Below are positions 47,346 to 56,136 of a DNA stretch of 64,000 nucleotides, piece by piece. The translations under genes were made by a program, and so were the position numbers. Origin of the DNA: Oscillospiraceae bacterium MB24-C1 (GTDB taxonomy: Bacteria > Bacillota > Clostridia > Oscillospirales > Ruminococcaceae); assembly GCA_030913685.1 (NCBI GenBank), contig CP133187.1, positions 310,001-374,000 on the forward strand. Direction: 5' to 3'. Every line of letters begins with the position of its first letter. Position 1 is the first letter of the stretch. Below the pieces are notes generated by a model. That model did no database searches. It had not been told where the DNA came from and saw nothing but the letters and a program-made list of their open reading frames with translations.

Positions 47346-48353
47346 TTAATCCAACTTCATCCGAATATCCTCCTTAAAGGATTTTCGCGAGGGATTGCCT
47401 TCTACGCGCCAAATCTGCTTTCGCTTGAGATCGTAGACAACAGACCAGACCGTGTCGGCGTTTTGCTTGCGGTTATATTGGCACATGAAGCCATATTTTC
47501 CAGACAGAATATCCTTTGCCAAAGTGACGGTGTAGCGACCCTTATTTTCTGCCAATGCATAATGCGCAGTTTTATAGCGCTCATCTGAACGCCAGTCATC
47601 GATTCCTGGATTGCGATAAGAATGCATTTTTTCAGAGTTAAAGTTATTAGCAGTCGCAACAAATTGTTCCCCGACGCGCGGCCGAATGACTTCAATAGCC
47701 TTGGAATTGCACTCCACAACGGCAATTTTGCCGCTTTTGTCCGCAATGGTCAGCGTTTGTGCTGATGCGATGGGTAGCCTGTGTAGTTCATCAATAGCTT
47801 CAGCGGTTGTCTTGCATTTCTCCAGAAGATAACGCAGTAACATCCCAGCATTAAAACCTGGCTTTCGCATATGCGGGTAAACAAACGTAAGGCCCACCGC
47901 TAAACCATGTTGGTTCACACCATCCTCCATTTGCACAAAGGCAGTTGTATTTGCATTGAATGCGTATCCTCCACCGAGGCGATATAGGCAATTCATGTAG
48001 AGCTTTTCAAGACTCACGAGAAAATCGCTGTTTCTTGCAAAAATGATCTCGTCAGCAGTACTGAAAGCAAAGCAAGTGCATTTGTTATCGAACTCGAAGC
48101 AGTACATGCAGAACAGTAGCGTGTGAAGGGTTTCCACAGGCACCTCGTTGCCGTCCGCAATGCCTTGAATTTCGTCGAGAACTTCGGGGAAATAAGCTTG
48201 ATATTCTTTGACGCATTCGCTGGCAAAGGCATATTTGTCAGCTGTCAGCCCAAAGGTCGGGCAATGGTTAAGCCTTTTTTCTTTTTTGAGCAGCAGGTGT
48301 CCCCATTTGTATCCGGCTTCATAGTGAGTTCCGGTGAATCTTCCATGAAACAT
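47346..48353 (-). CDS. C45-family autoproteolytic amide hydrolase or acyltransferase
   Basis: A 335-residue Ntn-hydrolase of the acyl-CoA:6-aminopenicillanate acyltransferase-like group. The N-terminal 90 residues form a propeptide (GTHYEAGYKWGHLL, EIQGIADG), then NKCTCFAFSTADEIIFARNSDF, where Cys92 (or Cys94) should become the N-terminal nucleophile after self-cleavage. The following segments NQHGLAVGLTFVYP and TIADKSGKIAVVECN are family-typical. Members hydrolyse or transfer acyl groups from amides; the substrate here is not known. It is preceded by its own promoter. Confidence 0.85.
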   Translation of the reverse strand: MFHGRFTGTHYEAGYKWGHLLLKKEKRLNHCPTFGLTADKYAFASECVKEYQAYFPEVLDEIQGIADGNEVPVETLHTLLFCMYCFEFDNKCTCFAFSTADEIIFARNSDFLVSLEKLYMNCLYRLGGGYAFNANTTAFVQMEDGVNQHGLAVGLTFVYPHMRKPGFNAGMLLRYLLEKCKTTAEAIDELHRLPIASAQTLTIADKSGKIAVVECNSKAIEVIRPRVGEQFVATANNFNSEKMHSYRNPGIDDWRSDERYKTAHYALAENKGRYTVTLAKDILSGKYGFMCQYNRKQNADTVWSVVYDLKRKQIWRVEGNPSRKSFKEDIRMKLD

Positions 48354-48404
48354 TTTTAAACTCTCCGTTCGTTATATTGAGAGCTGGCGCCATCTCTTGA
48401 CTTA

Positions 48405-48433
48405 AGCGTAGCGGAATAAAAATTTCATGTCAA
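48405..48433 (-). promoter_or_regulatory. Promoter of the C45-type hydrolase gene
   Basis: On the minus strand, TTGACA (48433-48428) and TACGCT (48410-48405) are 17 bp apart, about 50 bp upstream of the ATG. Confidence 0.6.
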
Positions 48434-48634
48434 GCACTATATTATTTATCGAAAAACTGCTTAGAAATCGGCTTATTTACAACTCTTGCACATAATTTTT
48501 ATTGCGCACCACTTTTTTTGAAAACCGAGAAAGTTAAGTGGAAAACAGGAATATTTGCCATTGTTGGTTTATTAAGCGCGTGCATAATCAAACTTTGTCC
48601 CGCCGTATACTTTACCCATAAGGGGGGGATTTGC

Positions 48635-48907
48635 GTGTTTTGCCGTGCGAACGATCTGCGCTGCAAGGATGTTGTTAACGTGAAAAACGGCTGCCGCATC
48701 GGTTGCGTCTGCGATTTTGAAATTGATCTTTCCTGCGCGCGCATCAATGCGCTAATTATATACGGGCGATGGCGTCTGTTTGGACTGCTTGGTAGGCGAA
48801 AAGATATTATCATTCGCTGGTGCGATATTCAGCTGATCGGCGAGGATACGATCTTGGTCAATTTTGACATGCCAAGTGCGCGCCGTCGAGGGGTGCGCGG
48901 ACGTTAA
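48635..48907 (+). CDS. YlmC/YmxH family sporulation protein (PRC-barrel)
   Basis: A 90-residue protein with the PRC-barrel of the YlmC/YmxH family: KDVVNVKNGCRIGCVCDFEIDLSCARINALII, then WRLFGLLGRRKDIIIRWCDIQLIGEDTILV. YmxH-type members are linked to sporulation. The start is GTG 48635, 7 nt after AGGGGGGGA. It carries six cysteines, more than usual for the family. Its tail RARRRGVRGR-like end is basic. Confidence 0.82.
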   Translation: MFCRANDLRCKDVVNVKNGCRIGCVCDFEIDLSCARINALIIYGRWRLFGLLGRRKDIIIRWCDIQLIGEDTILVNFDMPSARRRGVRGR

Positions 48908-48943
48908 AACGGCATAAAATACACTTAAATTTCAAAAAACTTC

Positions 48944-48972
48944 TTGCTTTTTACTCTATACGATGATATAAT
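48944..48972 (+). promoter_or_regulatory. rpsB-tsf promoter
   Basis: TTGCTT (48944-48949) and a perfect TATAAT (48967-48972) are 17 bp apart. A start near 48979 gives a leader of about 100 nt. Confidence 0.75.
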
Positions 48973-48999
48973 TTAACAGCCAAAACACACGCAGCGTTA

Positions 49000-49073
49000 T
49001 TGACCTGTCGGTGCTCTTATGAGTAGGAGGGTCTAAATTTAAAGGCGTTGCGGCGGTTTTTAACCGAAGGAGG
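49000..49073 (+). promoter_or_regulatory. rpsB leader hairpins
   Basis: GACC (49002-49005) pairs with GGTC (49030-49033) around an inner CTC-TTAT-GAG stem, and CGGTT-TTT-AACCG (49054-49066) abuts the AAGGAGG ribosome site. Ribosomal protein S2 represses its own leader in several bacteria; whether it does so here is inference. Confidence 0.4.
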
Positions 49074-49081
49074 AATTTTTT

Positions 49082-49795
49082 ATGGCAGTCGTATCTATGA
49101 AGCAGCTTCTTGAAGCAGGTGTTCACTTTGGACATCAGACCCGTCGCTGGAACCCCAAAATGGCACCTTATATCTTCACCGAGAGAAATGGTATTTACAT
49201 CATCGATCTGCAGAAGACCGTGAGAATGCTGGAGGATGCTTATTCTTTTGTTCGTGACGTAGCAGCCAACGGCGACACCGTTCTTTTTGTCGGCACCAAG
49301 AAGCAGGCTGGCGAAAGCATCCGTGAGGAAGCTGAGCGCGCAGGTATCCACTATGTTAACGCAAGATGGCTCGGCGGCATGCTCACCAACTTTAAGACCA
49401 TTCGCCGCAGAATTGAGCGTCTTAACCAGCTGCGTCAGATGGAGGCCGACGGCACGTTTGACCGTCTCCCCAAGAAGGAAGTCATCAAGCTCAACCTCGA
49501 AATCGAGAAGCTTGAAAAGTTCCTTGGCGGCATCAAAGAAATGAAGAAGCTGCCCGGCGCGCTGTTCATTGTCGATCCCCGCAAGGAAAGAATTGCGGTT
49601 TCTGAAGCTAGAAAGCTCGGTATTCCGATCGTTGCGATCGTTGATACCAACTGCGATCCCGATGAAATCGACCACATCATCCCTGGCAACGACGACGCAA
49701 TTCGCGCTGTCAAGCTGATTTCTCAGACCATGGCTAACGCTTACATCGAGGGCAGACAGGGCGTAGACGCTCCCGTCGAAGCTGCTGCTGAGTAA
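49082..49795 (+). CDS. rpsB: 30S ribosomal protein S2
   Basis: A 237-residue S2 protein, the standard length. Segments [45 protein letters not shown] and [20 protein letters not shown] are diagnostic. A strong AAGGAGG precedes the ATG and codon use is biased, as in highly expressed genes. Followed by tsf after a hairpin. Confidence 0.98.
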   Translation: MAVVSMKQLLEAGVHFGHQTRRWNPKMAPYIFTERNGIYIIDLQKTVRMLEDAYSFVRDVAANGDTVLFVGTKKQAGESIREEAERAGIHYVNARWLGGMLTNFKTIRRRIERLNQLRQMEADGTFDRLPKKEVIKLNLEIEKLEKFLGGIKEMKKLPGALFIVDPRKERIAVSEARKLGIPIVAIVDTNCDPDEIDHIIPGNDDAIRAVKLISQTMANAYIEGRQGVDAPVEAAAE

Positions 49796-49811
49796 GATTT
49801 AAGGAACTTTG

Positions 49812-49842
49812 GATGCCCGAGCTTATGTTCGGGCATCTTATA
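49812..49842 (+). terminator. Intercistronic rpsB-tsf hairpin (partial terminator)
   Basis: GATGCCCGAGC pairs with GTTCGGGCATC (49812-49822 with 49827-49837, one mismatch or G-U) around a TTAT loop, followed by TTATAT. It probably lets only part of transcription into tsf, or acts as a processing site. Confidence 0.6.
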
Positions 49843-49875
49843 TGGATAAAGAAAATATATTTGGAGGTTTTAAAT

Positions 49876-50796
49876 ATGGCTTTTACAGCAAAAGACGTAG
49901 CTGCGCTGCGTGAAAGAACCAACTGCGGCATGATGGACTGCAAAAAGGCGCTGGCTGCTTCCGACGGCGACATGGACAAGGCTATTGAATTTCTGCGTGA
50001 AAAAGGTCTGGCTGCTGCGATTAAAAAGTCCGGCAGAATCGCCGCTGAAGGCGTTGTATTTTCCACCGTTGACGAAGAGAAGAAAGCCGGTGTGGTGATC
50101 GAAGTCAATGCCGAGACCGACTTTGTAGCCAAGAATGAGACCTTTAACGGCTTTGTAGTCGATTGTGCCAAGATTGTGCTTGATCAGCGTCCCGCTGACG
50201 TTGACGCGCTGTTGGCTTGCGTTGGTACCGACGGTCTGACCGTTGAGCAGCTGGTTCAGGAGAAGGTGCTGACCATCGGCGAGAACATTAAGGTTCGTCG
50301 CTTTGCCTACATGGATGGCGACCTTGTCAGCTATGTCCATGGCGGTGGCAAGATTGGCGTTTTGGTTAAGTTTGAGACCAACGTCGCTGATAAACCTGAG
50401 TTCAAGGAGTATGCCAAGGACGTCGCGATGCAGGTTGCCGCTATCAACCCCACCTACCTGAAGAAGGAAGACGTACCCGCTGAGGATGTTGCTAAGGAGA
50501 AGGAAATTCTTGTTATTCAGGCTCAGGAAGATCCCAAGAATGCCAGCAAGCCCAAGCAGGTGATTGAGAAGATGGTTGAGGGTAGACTGAACAAGAAGTT
50601 CTATCAGGACGCTTGTCTGCTTGAGCAGCCCTTTGTTAAGGATGGCAGCATTACCGTTTCGCAGTACACCAAGGACGTTGCCAAGCAGCTGGGCGGTAAC
50701 ATCGAGGTCGTCGCTTTTGTCCGCTATGAAAAGGGCGAGGGTATTGAGAAAAAGCAGGATAACTTCGCTGACGAAGTTGCCAGCATGGTAAAGTAG
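49876..50796 (+). CDS. tsf: Elongation factor Ts
   Basis: EF-Ts recycles EF-Tu by GDP/GTP exchange. The 306-residue protein has the N-terminal UBA-like helix pair with LRERTNCGMMDCKKAL, GRIAAEGVV, the NAETDFVAKNETF motif, and the C-terminal QPFVKDGSITVSQY. GGAGG lies 8 nt before the ATG. Unusually for Firmicutes, pyrH and frr do not follow. Confidence 0.97.
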   Translation: MAFTAKDVAALRERTNCGMMDCKKALAASDGDMDKAIEFLREKGLAAAIKKSGRIAAEGVVFSTVDEEKKAGVVIEVNAETDFVAKNETFNGFVVDCAKIVLDQRPADVDALLACVGTDGLTVEQLVQEKVLTIGENIKVRRFAYMDGDLVSYVHGGGKIGVLVKFETNVADKPEFKEYAKDVAMQVAAINPTYLKKEDVPAEDVAKEKEILVIQAQEDPKNASKPKQVIEKMVEGRLNKKFYQDACLLEQPFVKDGSITVSQYTKDVAKQLGGNIEVVAFVRYEKGEGIEKKQDNFADEVASMVK

Positions 50797-50856
50797 TTGT
50801 AGCAAAAATTTTTTAACCCTATAGGTAGCGTGTTTTTACGGACTTGTTAAGGGATT

Positions 50857-50892
50857 AAGAGCGTCATTACTTCGGTAATGGCGCTCTTTTTT
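50857..50892 (+). terminator. Intrinsic terminator of rpsB-tsf
   Basis: A 14-bp stem (50857-50870 with 50875-50888) capped by a C-UUCG-G tetraloop and followed by TTTTTTG. Confidence 0.95.
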
Positions 50893-51198
50893 GTGCTCAA
50901 AAGGGGAAGAGTGGCTCCGTTTCGCACTTGCCCGCGGCGCTTATACCACCAAGTGACAGCACCGTCTGTGAATGCATACAAACGCATTGAACTAAATAAC
51001 CTGTTTTATCGGTTTAATCAACCTTTTAACTTGGGTACAATTCGTGTATTTCGGGGGCCGGTATAGTAGTAGCTTCTTATTAAAAAGGCAAAGCGATTTG
51101 TAGTCCTAATAATAAAATAAAGCCTATTGGAGAAGTTTTAAACAACTTTTCCGAGGGGATATTTACGCAAAAACATGTTTTCACAGTGATTGTGACCT
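50893..51198. other. Intergenic, no gene seen
   Basis: No convincing coding frame. A 9-bp inverted repeat GGAGAAGTT/AACTTTTCC lies near 51129-51152 without a T-run. Nothing else is supported. Confidence 0.5.
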
Positions 51199-51261
51199 AA
51201 AAAAGATGCAACATGATGCCGCCCGACTCCATTTTAAAAACAGAGCCAACCGGCATCATGT
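51199..51261 (-). terminator. Terminator-like hairpin of the accessory operon
   Basis: ACATGATGCCG (51211-51221) pairs perfectly with CGGCATCATGT (51251-51261), with an inner GGCTC/GAGTC pairing, and on the minus strand is followed by TGCATCTTTTTT. It lies 137 bp beyond the rpiR stop. Confidence 0.65.
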
Positions 51262-51397
51262 AGCGGTATTTTATGATTGGTTTTTTGTGTCTAATATCCA
51301 TAGTTCGATTCAATGCTGATACACTTTTCAATATTGTTCCTTTTACGGATCACCAAAACACACGTTGAATTTTAGATAACGCACCATACAACTTTGG

Positions 51398-52258
51398 TTA
51401 TTGATCCCAGATAATAAGGTTATTTTCTTTGAGCAGTTGTTCAAGGCTTTCGAGATTTTCGGTGGACTGCGGCGCTGTACGTCTGCCTAATTCCACTACA
51501 AGTGCCTCAATCATCGCGATGATCGGTGTAATCTCAGACGCGTTACCAACCGAATTGGTATCCAGCACCACTTCCGCAAAGCGGGCAATGGGGTTGATTG
51601 TTGTGTTTGTAATCAACACGGTGGGTACATGCTTCTGATTACAAACGTTAGCCACATCAATTGTTTTTTTAGTGCAGGGCCACTGCGAAATGGCCAACAG
51701 CACATCGCCCTCTCCAATTTGTAGCAGTCGGTCGTATAGGTACTCCTGCTCATTGCTTAACTGGCGCACTTTGGAATAAAAGCCATTGAGTGCAAATTCG
51801 AAATAAAGTGCTGCTACCCTTGAGGAGCGCATGCCTAGCACATAGATGTGCTCTGCAGCTAAAAATAATTCAATTGCTTTTTCGAACTGTTCAAAATTAT
51901 TAGATGTCAAAAAATTTTCCATGCTTCTCGCGATGTCTTCGGTAACATTCGAAAGGGTGCTTTGTCGCATACCCTTTGTCGTTTTGGAAAAGGTTTGTTT
52001 TTTGTTGCGATAGGAGGAACCCTCCTGCATAATAGAATTATTCAATACATCCTTTTTAAAGGTACTGAAAGAATCGTATTTAAGAATTTGAAGCAACCGC
52101 ATAACGGTAGTAGTGCCTACGCCCGCATTGTTTGCAAGCTCTGCAACCGTCATGACCCCCACCTTTGCATGATTTAGAAGAATATAGTTGCATAGCAGTT
52201 TCTGTTTTTTGGGAAGAACATCCCTTATGGATATCATTTCATCTATAACGTCGCGCAT
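51398..52258 (-). CDS. RpiR/MurR-family transcriptional regulator
   Basis: A 286-residue regulator with an N-terminal HTH_6 domain (LPKKQKLLCNYILLNHAKVGVMTVAELANNAGVGTTTVMRLLQIL) and a C-terminal SIS domain (YVLGMRSSRVAALYFEFAL, GDVLLAISQWPCTKKTI, VLITNTTINPIARFAEVVL). SIS domains usually sense phosphosugars, but here the neighbours are carboxylate-type transporters and hydrolases. It is last in a minus-strand run with the DUF6282, ESS and hydrolase genes and is probably their regulator. Confidence 0.92.
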   Translation of the reverse strand: MRDVIDEMISIRDVLPKKQKLLCNYILLNHAKVGVMTVAELANNAGVGTTTVMRLLQILKYDSFSTFKKDVLNNSIMQEGSSYRNKKQTFSKTTKGMRQSTLSNVTEDIARSMENFLTSNNFEQFEKAIELFLAAEHIYVLGMRSSRVAALYFEFALNGFYSKVRQLSNEQEYLYDRLLQIGEGDVLLAISQWPCTKKTIDVANVCNQKHVPTVLITNTTINPIARFAEVVLDTNSVGNASEITPIIAMIEALVVELGRRTAPQSTENLESLEQLLKENNLIIWDQ

Positions 52259-52276
52259 AAAAGAACCATCCTAATA

Positions 52277-52294
52277 TATTGTTAAAACAATATT
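52277..52294. promoter_or_regulatory. Candidate RpiR operator
   Basis: ATATTGTT-AA-AACAATAT, a perfect palindrome with 8-bp arms, 19 bp upstream of the rpiR start codon. Likely an autoregulatory site. Confidence 0.5.
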
Positions 52295-52378
52295 ATCGCA
52301 ATAGGGAATAATAGTCAATCTGTATCATGTTTCGGAACGAATATATCTGTTTTTAAATTAACCATACCGTTAAGAGTA

Positions 52379-53242
52379 TTAACCGCAGACAAGTTCTTCA
52401 GGCACCTTGACAATCATATCTCGGATCTCTGAAGCTTTAAATCCATTTTCAAGCAAAAGCTGAATAAAACGTGCCATTGCCTCCACTGGATGCTCGGCAC
52501 CCGCTTGTCCCCGGTCAGTGGCGAGATAAACCCTATGGCAGCCAACCGCGCGGATATTGGTTATCATTTGTGCGGGGGTACAGTTCTTTTCGGCGATGTT
52601 ATACCAGTTCTTTTCGATCTTGGCCCCATAATCTGCAACTGTACATTGCACTTGAGCAGAGGCTGTTGTTCTCTCCCATTCCGGATGAGTAAAAATCATT
52701 TTTACCCCTCTGGCGCAGCCTTCTTTGCAGAGCAGCAGCGACTCTTTGGTGCTAACATGGCCCGTCGCAAGGCAGGCATTATATTTTTTGACAACGTCCA
52801 TGATGTCATAAACCACCGGCAGCAGCCTATCAGCCTCATCCAATACAGAGATGCCCGGCCGCTTAAAAAAATCCCCTGGCATATCGCCTGAAAGCAGGCA
52901 GTTTGCGGCGTCTCGAGTGGGCATCCATACGAGGGAAGCGCCCATTTTTAAGGCGCTTTCGGCTGCATAGGGATTGAGCCCGCCGACCGGGTGGTTAAGC
53001 ACGACGCCACCGTAAGCTTTAGTGTTAGGAAGATTCGCTAGCCTGTTGACCAGCGCTGCTCTGGCACCTGTGGGCTCATAATGGTTTTTGATCATCACGC
53101 CTGCCATATTATATTGAGCTGCCTCTTGGAGCAATGCCATGTCGTCCAATGCTCTTGGAACATGGGAGGGGATTGTGTGCGTGTGAAGGTCATAAGCGCC
53201 TTCTAAAAGAGATATCGCCTCTGCGGTAATATTTACGTTCAC
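52379..53242 (-). CDS. DUF6282 family metal-dependent hydrolase
   Basis: A 287-residue protein of the amidohydrolase-like TIM-barrel type. It has the N-terminal metal motif DLHTHTIPS (H-x-H), an internal VMIKNHYEPT, ATGHVSTKE and IFTHPEWERTTAS with further His residues, and a terminal YLATDRGQ with the last Asp. These fit a metal-bound hydrolase. The family is unassigned in function. The start is GTG 53242, 8 nt after AAGGGAG. It lies between an ESS-type carrier and the RpiR regulator. Confidence 0.82.
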   Translation of the reverse strand: MNVNITAEAISLLEGAYDLHTHTIPSHVPRALDDMALLQEAAQYNMAGVMIKNHYEPTGARAALVNRLANLPNTKAYGGVVLNHPVGGLNPYAAESALKMGASLVWMPTRDAANCLLSGDMPGDFFKRPGISVLDEADRLLPVVYDIMDVVKKYNACLATGHVSTKESLLLCKEGCARGVKMIFTHPEWERTTASAQVQCTVADYGAKIEKNWYNIAEKNCTPAQMITNIRAVGCHRVYLATDRGQAGAEHPVEAMARFIQLLLENGFKASEIRDMIVKVPEELVCG

Positions 53243-53338
53243 GTTTATTACTCCCTTAAGATGGATTTTTATAAAAGTTAAAATTAAAGAGCTCCTCGGC
53301 TATGCGGATGCCCAGAAGCTCTTTAAGATGAAACTAAA

Positions 53339-54727
53339 TTACTCTACCGTAGCTATAATCTCTGCTTCACCCTCACGCAAAGCGTCCATAGGCATTTTGT
53401 AAGCGCCATACTTAAAGCGACAAAGCAGTAGCATGCCAACACCAATTGCAAGTAGAGTCAGGCCGACAGGAATAACGCCTAAGCTTACCGCAAATACCGG
53501 AACCATTGTCACGATAAACAGCTCAATAATCGATTGTAGCGTATAGGCTGTTCCAAAATCGTCAAGCGTTCCGCTTTTATTTTCTGGGTCGACAATTCTC
53601 AGCAGGGTGACGCCAATGGCAACAACACCGGTGATATAGCCGAAGATGAAAATTGAACGCTCAAACCAAAAGTTTCTGAAAAGTTTTCTGCCAACAAAAA
53701 ATACCAGAGTGAACGCCCAGGTCATACCGATTATACACATGATGATAATGGGCCAGAGGAAATTAAGTACGACAGAAATTTTTATTGTGGCTATACCAAA
53801 GCCTACAAGGTAGTCGGTGACACCGCTTCCGATGCGGTCGATCGCATGCTTATCAACATAACTGCCATAGCCGGTTTTGTTTAAGATGCTTTGGATGAGC
53901 ACGCCCGCCAGCATGGTCAGGCACATCATCGGAACCTCGATATTGGGGGCATACGGCTTATAAAGCTGATAAGCACCATAGCCCATGCCTGTGGCAATAA
54001 GTACTAGTACAACATGCCAGGCCAGGGGGTCAATAGACATGGGATGAACGGTTTCTTCGCCGATTGATTTGCGCTCGCCGGCAGGAACCAGGCCTGTTTT
54101 GCAGGACTCGGGTAGCGATCCGATGCTTTTAATCAGCTTGGTCGCGCCCTTTCTAGTGGCATAGTTTATCGAAATAATACCACCAAAAATACCGGATAAC
54201 AAGCCAAACGTTGCAAAGGTTTGGCCAATAATAACAGCATCGTCACGTCCAAGCAGATTGTTGAGCGTTCCACCAATTGCTGCCGCATAACCGTGACCAC
54301 CGGTAAAACCTGCAGGCAACAGAATTGATAGCTCGGGGAACACGTTAGGGAACAGAGCCAGTAGAATAGCGCCGCCTACAACCATTGGAATAGCGAAGCC
54401 GATAATTTCGCTTGACATGTTGATCAAGAAGGTGTCGCCGACCTTATTGATAATTTTTGCGACACTAGTTGTCTCAGTTTTTCCGAGAAACAGACCTGCA
54501 AACAACACGCATACCAAAAGATAGGCATAAGAACCAGTTTTCGCGCTAAAGGGGGCAATGTTCAAAAACTGGGGGCCGCAGAACAGTGCCATAAATCCTG
54601 CCAACAAAGAGCTGGGAATATAAAAATTCTGGAGGAATTTTAGCTTGCTGCGCAAAATTTGTGCAATGAATAGGAATACCGACATTAAGCAAAAGTCTAT
54701 GAGCATTGAATATGGGGTAAATTCCAT
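53339..54727 (-). CDS. ESS-type (GltS-like) carboxylate symporter, first copy
   Basis: A 462-residue membrane protein with about 12 helices. It resembles the sodium:glutamate symporter family: PSSLLAGFMALFCGPQ near the N-terminus, the pore-loop-like LPAGFTGGHGYAAAIGGTL, and a second ITGVVAIGVTLLRIVDP repeat. Family members carry glutamate with sodium; the lack of adjacent glutamate genes suggests another carboxylate or amide. It lies between the hydrolase and DUF6282 genes; AAGGAGG precedes its ATG. Confidence 0.88.
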   Translation of the reverse strand: MEFTPYSMLIDFCLMSVFLFIAQILRSKLKFLQNFYIPSSLLAGFMALFCGPQFLNIAPFSAKTGSYAYLLVCVLFAGLFLGKTETTSVAKIINKVGDTFLINMSSEIIGFAIPMVVGGAILLALFPNVFPELSILLPAGFTGGHGYAAAIGGTLNNLLGRDDAVIIGQTFATFGLLSGIFGGIISINYATRKGATKLIKSIGSLPESCKTGLVPAGERKSIGEETVHPMSIDPLAWHVVLVLIATGMGYGAYQLYKPYAPNIEVPMMCLTMLAGVLIQSILNKTGYGSYVDKHAIDRIGSGVTDYLVGFGIATIKISVVLNFLWPIIIMCIIGMTWAFTLVFFVGRKLFRNFWFERSIFIFGYITGVVAIGVTLLRIVDPENKSGTLDDFGTAYTLQSIIELFIVTMVPVFAVSLGVIPVGLTLLAIGVGMLLLCRFKYGAYKMPMDALREGEAEIIATVE

Positions 54728-54771
54728 TGAGATTCCTCCTTTGAATTAAAAACTACACGTTACATCTTGCA

Positions 54772-55710
54772 TTAAATGTTTGCTTTAAAAAAGTCATTGA
54801 TTGCACTGCACAGACCATGGAGCTTGGGATCTTCGTCAAACATCCACTCGTTGTGCTTGCCCTCTACGAAATACAGCGCTTTGGGTTCATTCGCCAAACG
54901 GTAAGCGTCATCCGCTTCCTCGCGGTCATGCAGCTCGTTGTATTTTCCGTGGCCGACAAATACAGCGCAATCAGGGGCGAGCTTAGGCAGAATATCCTGG
55001 ACGTTAAAGCGCACAAAGGATTCTGCGATTATGCTGGACATCGGAGTGGGGAAGGGCTCGTTATAATCACCCTGAATGGTGTCTTCCAGGCCACCGTTGA
55101 GCTTTTTGAGCGTGCTGTCAACGTAAAAGTCGCCACTTTCGTCGATGTTGGGATAGAACTCATAGGGGTGACGGAGTACAGGGTCTCCGGTGGTGACGCG
55201 CTTGAGCTTGTCATCTTCGAGTGCACGCAGCATCTTATTAAATTTATCGTTGCCCATGCCCATTCTCATCCAGCGTCTGCCGTCGGTAAAGGAGTTGAGC
55301 GTAGCGACTGCCTTAACAGTTTTGTCACGGTAGGCAGCGTTTACACAAACCGCGCCACCGACGCCCCAGCCAATGAGTGCAATATGGTCGGCATCGACCT
55401 CGGGCTGGTGTTTAAAGAAGGTCACAGCGTTGTTGACGTCGTCAACCTCCATCTCCAGCGTCGTGTACTTATCCATGCCGCTGATGCCGCCAGAGGGTTT
55501 AAAGCCGCGGTAGTCAAATCCCATGACCACATAACCGTATTTGGTAAAAGCTCTTGCAAACATGGCGGGATAAACTTTATTCAGTCCCGTCCAGCCGGAG
55601 TTCGCGACGATTCCAGGGCGCTTTTCGCCTTCTTTATAATCATCGGGAAGATAGATAGTACCTACCATTTTGCTGCCTTCGCTGTAGAAAATAATATCAC
55701 GTTGTTTCAT
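54772..55710 (-). CDS. Alpha/beta hydrolase fold protein lacking the Ser nucleophile
   Basis: A 312-residue protein of the DLH/X-Pro peptidase-like type: IYLPDDYKEGEKRPGIVANSGWTG, GYVVMGFDYRGFKPSGG, then the nucleophile elbow, which reads GWGVGG instead of GxSxGG. The Ser position is Gly (GGC). The Asp position, in GHGKYNELHD, also looks altered to Asn, while the last His is present in EGKHNEW. So it may be a pseudoenzyme, or use another mechanism. The ATG at 55710 lies 9 nt after GAGGAG. First gene of the minus-strand accessory operon. Confidence 0.82.
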   Translation of the reverse strand: MKQRDIIFYSEGSKMVGTIYLPDDYKEGEKRPGIVANSGWTGLNKVYPAMFARAFTKYGYVVMGFDYRGFKPSGGISGMDKYTTLEMEVDDVNNAVTFFKHQPEVDADHIALIGWGVGGAVCVNAAYRDKTVKAVATLNSFTDGRRWMRMGMGNDKFNKMLRALEDDKLKRVTTGDPVLRHPYEFYPNIDESGDFYVDSTLKKLNGGLEDTIQGDYNEPFPTPMSSIIAESFVRFNVQDILPKLAPDCAVFVGHGKYNELHDREEADDAYRLANEPKALYFVEGKHNEWMFDEDPKLHGLCSAINDFFKANI

Positions 55711-55768
55711 GCCTGACATCTCCTCAAATTTTATATATTGGGTTTGAGCTAAAGATACATCAACAAAA

Positions 55769-55820
55769 GGAATAAATCAACCTTTTTATAGCAAAAAAGA
55801 ATAAATTCTACCTTTATAAC
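55769..55820. promoter_or_regulatory. Tandem AT-rich repeats upstream of the hydrolase operon
   Basis: Two similar blocks, GAATAAATCAACCTTTTTATA (55770-55790) and GAATAAATTCTACCTTTATA (55799-55818), are spaced 29 bp apart, about three helical turns. They lie 60 to 110 bp upstream of the operon start and could bind a regulator. The rest of the gap up to 56136 is AT-rich with no gene. Confidence 0.45.
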
Positions 55821-56136
55821 ATAATGTTATTCTTTGTTTTATGCTATATGCCGATTAAAAGGGATATATTTTCCTAAATAAACGATATTTAATTATTGTA
55901 TATCTTTTAAAAGAATTTTTATTTTGATTTAAAGGTTGAAATAATATTATCATCTAAAATTGCGTATATATAAGCGTTGCGATATCAGGGGTATAAACAG
56001 CAAGGTTTTGCCAAAGAGGTGGTCTAACAAAGTAAACAGTGTTTCCTTTATCCGCATAATTGTGGTATACTCATAATGGTAATAAAAAAACAAGGTTAGT
56101 AAAATGTGACAAAAGGACAGAAAGGGATACAGTAAA

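Noticed and set aside
50878-51066. 62-codon plus-strand frame after tsf
   Set aside because: It begins inside the tsf terminator stem and shows no family or ribosome site.
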